Of a stretch of 64,000 nucleotides of DNA, positions 56,687 through 64,000 are shown piece after piece. Position 1 is the first letter of the stretch. Each line of letters starts with the position of its first letter. The notes under the pieces are model-generated. The model made no database searches. It was not told where the DNA came from and was given only the letters and a program-made list of their open reading frames with translations. Made by a program: the position numbers and the translations under genes. Source of the DNA: Mantamonas sphyraenae (Eukaryota; CRuMs; Mantamonadidae); the NCBI GenBank assembly GCA_026936335.1, contig JAPMXV010000039.1, forward strand, positions 1-64,000. Reading direction: 5' to 3'.

Positions 56687-59600
56687 TCACACAATCAATC
56701 GCATCACGAGCTCCTCGTGCTCTTGGCTCAGTCCTCGCGTGTAGGAATCCAGCTCGCCTCCCATCACATCTGCACACTTGCGGATCAGCGCATTGTTGGC
56801 CTTCTTGATGTCAATCTTCTTGGCATTCAGCAGGGCAAACGACGACTTGAGCACATACTTGCCAATCAAATGAGCTCCCTTTTCCTCCCACAGCGGCTCC
56901 ACAAGGTCCATGAGGATGCCCAGCACCACGGGGCGTGTGCGTGTGTTGCCGTTGTCCACTAACGACGTAAACGGCTGCACCAGCAGCGACGCACGCACAT
57001 GCTCCACCAGCGCCCGCATTCCAGCCTCTGCCAGCGTCTGTACCTTTTTCTTGGAGCTCGACAGGCTCGAGGTCATGCCCAACACCAGTGTCGGCAGCAC
57101 CGTTTCCACGTGGTCGCCCAGCGATTCCGCCAGCTTTGGCACACACTCAAGCGCGGCAAGCAGTACCTTGAGGTTGCCGTCACTCAGACGTGGTGTAAAG
57201 CCGTCAAACAGTTTGGGCAGCACGTGCACGCTCTCGCTCGGGTATTCGTCGACAAGAGCACACATCTCCTCCATCCCTTCCAGCCTGTCCTGCCACAGCT
57301 TCGAGTCCAGCTTCTCCACAATCGTCGAAACCTTGTCAAACGCCTTGGGAAGTTTTGTCGACAGGAATGCGTTGCTGCTACTGCTACTTCCGTGCCTCTG
57401 CCTTGGTGGACGGCGTCCCCCACTTCCGCCCCGACTCGTCGCATTACGCACTACGGGACTCGCCAGTCCACTGCTGCTTGCCCCACTGGTGGTACTGCTG
57501 CTGCTGCTGCTGCTGCTGCTCCCACCACTGCCAAACACGTCTCCGGCCTCGCTCCCATTCCTACTCGCCCTGCGACCGTTCCGTTTGGCACTCATCGTGC
57601 GCTGGCTCAGCCCCACTGTGGAGTACCGTCGCCTTTGCTCGGCCGTCAGCTTGCTTACGGGCATTTGGCTTCCGCCGTTCTGCTTGGCGGTCGCCACCGC
57701 CTCCTTCAGTGCGTTCAGCATCCGCTCGCTGATGTTTGCTCGCATCGCACGCTTTTCAAACTCGCTGTCCGACGATCCACACGCCTCCCACACTTGGTAC
57801 GCCATGTGTCGACCAATGTTGCGCGTCACGCTGTTGCCCTCGCCCACGCTGTTGGCCACAACTTGCAGCAGCCGTTCAAACCCTTTGATCTGCACCACGC
57901 GGCTGCCCACCCTTTCAATGAGCCGGTCCAGATAGAACGCAGAGTTTCCACGCACCTGTGGGTTCTTGTGTGCACACATGGTCAACAGCGACGCAAGCAC
58001 CTTGGAATCCGTTGCGTTCTGAACCATCAGCTCCAGGGCACGGTCCACCGCATCCGTGATAAACACGTTCGTTTCGCCCGTCTTCTTCACCAGCACTGGC
58101 ACAATATAGTCCAGTTCAGAGTCCAGTGAGCGCGCAATGTGTGCAAACATGTCGCCGTAGCACGTGATCGCGTTCTTGCTGATTTGCGACCGCAAGTTGT
58201 TCACCGCCGCGTTCAGCAGCAACACAAGCGAGTGCAGATCGTTGCCAAGCAATACTTGGCTGTGAAACACAGCTGCGCGTCGCACTGTGTTCAGCGCCTC
58301 GTACTGCGTATCCCATTTGCTGTTGTCGTCCTCCAGATCCCGCAGAGCAGCCTTCACCTCCCGCGACGGCGACTCCAGCTCCGTCAGGTCCTCACTTGCC
58401 ATTTCGCCCAGCGGTTTGGCACTCGTCTCCATCAGTGTCTGCCTACGCCCGCGTCCCCCAGGCGTCGATCCCACGCTCGCGGCGCTGCTTGCTCGGCTCT
58501 TGCTTGTCCGTCGCGATCCAGTGGAAACACCCGAGCCATCCGAATCCACCGAAGCCGGGCTGTCACGGCTGTCTTCGCTCTCTATGGCCATCGTCGACAG
58601 CAAACTGCCGCTTCCCTTGCGTTTGGCCTCCTCCCCCGACGCAAGCCGCCGCCGCGTTGCACTGCTCAATCGCTTGGTCGACGGCGAGTATCCATACCCG
58701 TCACCTTCGCCATCTTCTTCTGAGCTCGACGTGCCTGTCGAGCCCTTCGACGGCGAGATTTCTGCTTCGGTGTACTTGTTCAGCGCGGCCAGATATCCAC
58801 CACCTCCACTGACTCCCTGAATGGGCCGCTCGTCGCCCATGTCTTGCTTGCGCGTCGACGACGATCCGTTGTTGTGTGCGCTCGCCTTTTTGGTCGTCAC
58901 TCCACCCAGCAGCTCGTCAAGATCTTCGCTGTCCTCATCATCGCTGTCCATCACAGACATGCGTGCTTTGAGGGCATTGACCTCGCGTAGGCTTGCACGT
59001 CGTTGCTCCCTTGCAGACAATTGACGTGCTTTCGTCTTTTTGTCCGTAGTCACGTCGGCGCTCTGTACACGCCGTCCATACATCGCCGCATATCCTCCTT
59101 CCTTTGATGGCTGTTGTTGACGAGCACCTCCCGCGCGACGTGCGCTCTTGGATCCTGTTGTCCGTTTCGACTGTGGAGGTGCCGACGATTCGTTGTCGGT
59201 GTTCCTTGTGGCGTCCGCACTCACATTCGACAGCAAGCCACTCCGCGCTGCATCCGCCAGATCCTTGCTTCCCGACCGTGCCATGTTGTTGTGACGCTTG
59301 CGCAGCGACGCACTCAGCTGTGGCGAGCGCAGAGGCACGTCCGTGTCCTCACCGTACCCAAACTCTTGCGCTTCATCGTGCGAGGCACGCAGCTTGTGCC
59401 GCGACGGCGCACGCCTACCGCCTCCTCCCCCTGCCGTTTCGTCGCCTCCTCCGTCTCGGCCTCCTCTGGACAGCTCGCGCCGCGGTTTGAATGGGTCGAA
59501 ATCATCGTCTCCCTGCTGTTGCTGTTGCTGCTTTTGCTGCTGCTTGCTGTTGGCCTTACCTCGGTGTTTCTTTGTACTTGCTGCAGACGAGGACATAGGT

Positions 59601-62420
59601 TCTCCTGCGTCCACCTCGTGCTCCTCTTCAAACATGTCTGGCGTTTTGGCGCCGTCTGGGAACGGGAACGCCCCTTCGCCGCTGCTGTGACTGTCCTTGT
59701 ACGGAGTGCCTGGCGAAAGGTGCCACTCAAAGATACCCTGCGAGTCTGCGCCCGGGGACGGCATGCCCGAGTTGACGTTTGCGTTGGTGTGGTAAAAGCC
59801 CACCGAGCCTGCAAACGCGCTGTCTGGCTGATCTTCCTGGTACACGAGATCCAGGTTGTACCCAAGCTGCCTGTCCGTGTCGTTGCCATCAATGTCCGGC
59901 TCCAGGTCGTTGTCGCTGTCTTCGCTTCGATTTGCCGGCATCTCCAACTGGAAGTTGCCGCTGGTGGATGAGGTGCTCTTGCGCATGTCGCCGTATCCAA
60001 ATGCACTTGCGTCGCTGTCGCCACTGCTGCGTGTGCTCGTCGAACTCGTGTGTGTGGTCGTGCGTCGTGCGCTCGTGGCACGTGGTTTGCTCACTTGGAA
60101 CGGCAGCCTGCCTGCACTGTTGTTCACCTCTGACCCCGCGCTGCTGCGCGGCGAAAACACATTCTCGCTGCTGCGGCTGGGGATCAGCTGAGGCGTCGAG
60201 GTACGATTCATAAAGGTGTGCTCCACAAGGCCGTTCTTGCGATTGATGCTGGGCAGGTCGGGCAGCATGAAGCGAGTTTCCAGCACAGCCATGGTGTCCT
60301 CGGACATGAAGTTGGTCATGTCAAAGATGTCGTCACCCACGGCCTCGTAGATGACAGCCAAGGCTTCGATGCCCACCAGCTTCACCTTTGGTTTCTCGTC
60401 CATCAGCACGGCATCCAGAGACTCGATCAGCCACTCGTAGTCAAAGTCGTGCCCTCGGAACGTTAGCATCGCCATGATGATTGTGTTGATCACATCCTCG
60501 CGCACGTGTGCGTTGTGGTGTGACAGAGCTCCCACAAGGTACACCAGCACGGGCGCTGGGCTCAGGCTCTGCATCAGCGCCTTGAAGATGCGCATGGATG
60601 TCTCTCGGACAATGGTCTTGTTTTCTCCCAGCTTCTCGATGAGGTGTGGCACAAATTCGCTGAGCACGGCCTCCATCTCATGGCCCATCAGCACACACAG
60701 CTGTTCGATGATGCCCATTGTCGTCATGGCGATTTTAAAGTTGGCGTCGCTGAGCGGGTTGCCGGTTAGGAATTGCAGCAGCTCGCCAAGATGCGGTTGC
60801 AGCGCACGTGGATTGTCCACGCTTTCAATCACATTGTACATCTGCAGAAAGAGTGGAGGGAGACATCGCACGGGAGGCGTGGGTGTCCAGGTGTGTGAGC
60901 AAATGCAGTGGGACGCAGACGGAACACCTGGCGCAAAATAGGACAAACTCACCTCTTCGATCCCTTGCGAGCGCTCTCGCCAATTTGACTCATCAGCAAT
61001 CTGGTTGATCACAGCCACAGGGATGATGCCAAAGCGAAGATCATCCAGTTGTGAGTGCTGGCCTGTCCGAGCTCCTGCATCAGAGTTTGAGCTGCTTGCC
61101 CCTTGCAACTCATGCTGGCCAAAGTGTTTGCTGTATGCGCTTTGATGGTGGCTGCTCATGTCGCGCAGCGTACGTTGCCATGAGATATCCAGCACTTTGC
61201 GCATGTGCTCCAGCGCCTGTGTGGTGTACGTCACGTGCACATGTGTGCCGTGTGCGAGTCGGGAAACCAAAAGCGCGTCAGCGTCGTTGAGCGCCCTCCA
61301 GGCCGCCTTTCCCCCCCCCCTCCCCCCTTGTTGTCCATGCAATTCCTACCTCTGTCGCGGCCTGTGCTACGTCTGCATCAACATCGTCCAGACGCGAGGT
61401 CAGAGACTCCAGCAATAATACATAGTCTGCGCCAGGCAGGAAGCTGTCCAGAATCTGCGCAACCGCGTTGCAGCTGTGCCGCCTCAACGCTCGCTGTGTC
61501 ATCCACCCCGCGTGTCAGCCCCTCGCTCCACCTCATCCCTCATCTCCACATCCACAGGCACACGAGTGTATGGGCCGTGCCCGTGTCTTGTTTCAACCCT
61601 CGTATGCCTCTCTTGCAGCCTGCCAGAGCCACGCCAACGAACTTTGGGGCTCCACACGATTCCAACACGTGTCCAGCCTCCACGTTCCTTCCCATCTTCC
61701 ACTTTCGCTGGCGCCTTACCTTTTCGCTTTCAATGCCCTGCGAAATGAGCACGCCAAAAAGCGCTTCTGTGTTCTGCGTAAACTTGAGGAATCGTGCAAG
61801 GACACGCACAGCAGCGCGGCGAATCAACGCCCTGGAATCGCCCAGGTTGAGCACCAAGTTCGGCAGCAGCATGCTCATGTGCGATTCGAGCTCAGGTCCG
61901 AACTCGGGGATAATTTCATACAAGTACTGCTCAGTTTGCTCCACCACTCCCTGTTCATCCAAAGCGTCAGCGACCCAACATGGGCAAAAAAAACGCCCGC
62001 AACTGCCAAGTGGCCTGGTGCAACCACAGAGCACGGCATGGCTTGCATGCGCGCTGCAAGCCGTGCCCCACACAACCTCCAACCACCACATGTGTGATAT
62101 CAACGCGTCCACCTACCCAGTTCTCGTCCACCAGCCTCAACTTCAGCAGCTGGAAGAGCCGTTTGAGGTTGCTAATCAACACATGGCCGTCGTTCTCCTC
62201 GGCCGATGCAATCAGTTTATCCAGTGTTGTCGAACGCACGCTGGCGCTGCTGTCATCCAATCTGAACAGGGACGTGTGCAACGGGCGGTGTAAGAATGCA
62301 GGTTTCACACAACGTGCCACTTCAGGTGCACAGACTCGATGTGGTGTATCTTGCGCCCAAGTGACACTCAACCATCCTTTCAGTGACTTCTTACCCTTTG
62401 AAAACAGCGCTTGCGTCCAT
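56687..62420 (-). CDS. TOGARAM1: TOGARAM/crescerin-type TOG-array microtubule regulator
   Basis: The exons are 62395-62420, 62117-62261, 61720-61950, 61350-61493, 60953-61216 and 56687-60841, all in phase, for 1,654 residues. All but the last intron carry CTGAC-like motifs. The last intron (111 bp) is a stopless multiple of three. The start MDASAVFKG is split by intron 1 and continues LDDSSASVRSTTLDKL. The architecture is paired N-terminal TOG HEAT domains (DESNWRERSQGIEE starts the second), a ~600-residue disordered linker, then two C-terminal TOGs (LRDLEDDNSKWDTQYEAL... and LDSKLWQDRLEGMEEM...). This four-TOG layout and the RRAAVFHSQVLL wording fit crescerin/TOGARAM, which binds tubulin to set ciliary axoneme length. 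CLASP or XMAP215 are less likely because the spacing and the helix-1 Trp pattern differ. Codon repeats (CTG, poly-Ser) occur in the linker. Confidence 0.82.
57495..57520. repeat. CTG/CAG microsatellite (poly-Ser codons in TOGARAM)
   Basis: About nine CTG units on the plus strand are AGC serine codons in the disordered segment before the last TOG domain. A similar CTG run at 25362-25382 encodes Ser in the channel N-terminus. Confidence 0.85.
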
Positions 62421-62611
62421 CCTGACGACCAGAGAAGTTTTGGCCGGGTGTGCGGTGCGGCGGACTTCTTGGCTCCATCTTGTGCCGCCCTGTGCTCGCA
62501 GTCACGGATACAAATCCGTCACCAATGCTGCCTACTTTGTCCACGCTGGGCATAGGATGGGACGGTGGAGTGTCATTCCCGTCCGTCGCCGCCTGGAGCA
62601 GAACAACGGCC
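62421..62611. promoter_or_regulatory. Divergent spacer between TOGARAM and CCDC57-like genes
   Basis: These 191 bp separate the two start codons (62420 minus, 62612 plus). No TATA box is visible. I looked for an RFX-type X-box, expected for ciliary genes in some lineages, and saw no clear one. Both gene products are predicted microtubule or centriole proteins, so shared control is plausible. Confidence 0.45.
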
Positions 62612-64000
62612 ATGGACGAACACAGCACGCTGGCTCAGTCGATGCCAGTGTCCAGCACTCAGCCGCGCGTGGAAGCGTCGCAACCGGGCAGTATGACACC
62701 AGGGAGAGCTGGTTTGTCATCGTCGTCGTCGTCGTCGTCGTCGTCGATGTCTTCGTCGTCAGGAGCAAGCACTTTGTACACCAAATGGGGGCTCAACACA
62801 AGCTCTACCACCCTGTCTTCCGGAATGGCAGGCCACAATAGCCCCATGGTGAATGCCACTGTCAACTCGGAGAACCTGCGCATGCTGATTAACCAGAAGG
62901 AGGCTGAGCTCAGTGAAATTCAGTCCTTCCGCTTCCGGGCACTTGAGGAAGCCCTGCAGACCAAAGACAAAGAGGTGGGTTTGCCTTGTCTGCCCTGTGC
63001 GTGTCAATCACCCCTGTGCTCGGGTCCAACAGTCGACGGTGTCCTGTCTGAGGTGCTTGTCTTGCACAGGCCGCCCGCTTCGCTCTCGTCACGCAACGTT
63101 CAGCGCGCGCTGACACCCCGCCTCGGCTCTTTTGCCTCCCCCTACACAGCTTGCCGCCGAGCAAACACGCTTCAAACATCTCAAGGACGACTTTGATTAC
63201 AATCTTCAGCTTCTGCAAGAACGAGACAGTGAGCTGGATCGGTACGAGTCGGCTTTCGCTGCGATGCAGAACGCGCTTCAAGACAAGTAAGACAAACTCA
63301 CGATCGCTCTTGCCGGCCTCTGCTTTGCTCATTTTTGCTGACACGTTGCTTCACAATGTCCCTTCCGGTATGTTTACTGAACTACATCTGCCTGGGCCCT
63401 TCTATTGTCCATTCTGGCCTCAAAAGGGACGCGCAAATCAGTGAGAGCAGAATTGCGCTGGCCGATGCCGAGTCGCAGAACAGACGTCTGACCGCACAAC
63501 TGGCTGAAACGCAGAAGCACTTTCAACACAAAGTCGCCGAAGAGCGCACACGCACGGAACAGGTGCAGGTGCTCAAGCAGGACGAGCTGCACAGGCAGCG
63601 CGAACAGTTCGAAGGGATCCAGCGTGACCTGCAACGGCAGCTGGAGCAGAGCCAGGATGAGCTGGTGCGCCTGCGCAAAGAACTGACGCAGAGCTTTGAC
63701 GAGGCCTTTGACAAGCGTGAGGCCGAGTACCAAGAAGTCGAAGCGGAGTATCTGGAGGCCATCTCACAGCGTGACCAAGCCTTGCGAGAGGCACACAAAC
63801 AGGGTGAGTCACTCCAAGCGGCACACAGGGCGGCCATGGACAGCGTGAAGGACATGCAAGCGGCCATGGAGAACATGGATCGGGTGTCGAGCAAAAAGGC
63901 ACGCGAGTTGCAGAGTGTGGTCAACGCACAGCAGGATCGCATCGAGGAGCTGGAGGAGGAGAGGAAAGCGCTGTTGGTCGACAAACAGAAGCTGTTGGAC
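62612..64000 (+). CDS. Coiled-coil protein, CCDC57-like (partial, runs off the window)
   Basis: The exons are 62612-62974, 63150-63286 and 63427 to the window edge, joining in phase. The introns (175 and 140 bp) have GCTGACAC motifs. The start MDEHSTLAQSMPVS precedes a Ser-rich disordered head (TCG repeats at about 62717-62760). From residue 90 it is continuous coiled coil. The segment HLKDDFDYNLQLLQERDSEL followed by DRYESAF resembles the conserved N-terminal region of CCDC57, a centriolar satellite and microtubule-associated protein of animals and flagellates. The assignment is from memory of the family pattern and is moderate. The C-terminus is outside the window. Confidence 0.65.

Noticed and set aside
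62611-62614. CCATGG palindrome gives overlapping ATGs on both strands, as if two genes shared a start.
   Set aside because: The minus-strand frame from 62613 does not splice in phase to TOGARAM exon 2. The frame starting at 62420 (MDASAVFK) does, so the overlap is accidental.

Overview
This window is the left end of a nuclear chromosome from a small, GC-rich eukaryote. It opens with about 22 copies of CCCTAA, the strand expected at a left telomere of a TTAGGG-type organism. It then carries 22 protein genes in 64 kb, split by about 34 short spliceosomal introns of roughly 60-320 bp. Beta-tubulin, a TOGARAM/crescerin-type TOG protein and a CCDC57-like coiled-coil protein point to a flagellated or ciliated unicellular eukaryote, or a close relative of one. 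I cannot name the species or supergroup. No rRNA, tRNA, transposon, CRISPR array or prokaryotic-style operon was recognised.

Layout. 1-135: telomere. 136-5800: subtelomeric genes, some damaged: a duplicated-domain protein of unknown function (401-2648, +), an NLR-like leucine-rich-repeat/ankyrin gene broken by single-base shifts (2679-4220, -) and a CDC7-type kinase (4377-5785, -). 5837-12520: RAD51D-like recombinase (+), EFM5-type lysine methyltransferase (-), DUF72/YecE protein (+), heat-shock factor (-) and ALDH7-type dehydrogenase (-). 12613-25691 (all -): Dispatched-like RND transporter, MINDY deubiquitinase and a 2,313-residue four-domain voltage-gated cation channel. 25745-43106 (all +): a 4,746-residue coiled-coil protein ending in a RasGEF module, the AAR2 U5 snRNP factor and a rhomboid pseudoprotease. 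43166-45001 (-): a Golgi-type coiled-coil glycosyltransferase-like protein. 45349-53074 (+): a TPR superhelix protein, a type I membrane protein with three ependymin-like repeats, and beta-tubulin. 53247-62420 (-): RFC clamp-loader subunit, an unknown coiled-coil protein and TOGARAM. 62612-64000 (+): the start of a CCDC57-like gene that runs off the window.

The genome is very compact. Divergent start codons can be 51 or 53 bp apart, same-strand genes can follow after 5, 19, 25 or 38 bp, and one convergent pair overlaps at its stop codons. Nearly every intron carries a CTGAC(AC) branch-site-like motif shortly before its AG acceptor. Together with codon phase and family alignment, this motif let me place most exon boundaries by eye. 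Functional themes are genome replication and repair (CDC7, RAD51D, RFC), microtubules and cilia (tubulin, TOGARAM, CCDC57-like), and signalling or membrane traffic (RasGEF giant, cation channel, Dispatched, rhomboid). All identifications come from motif recognition; no database search was run.
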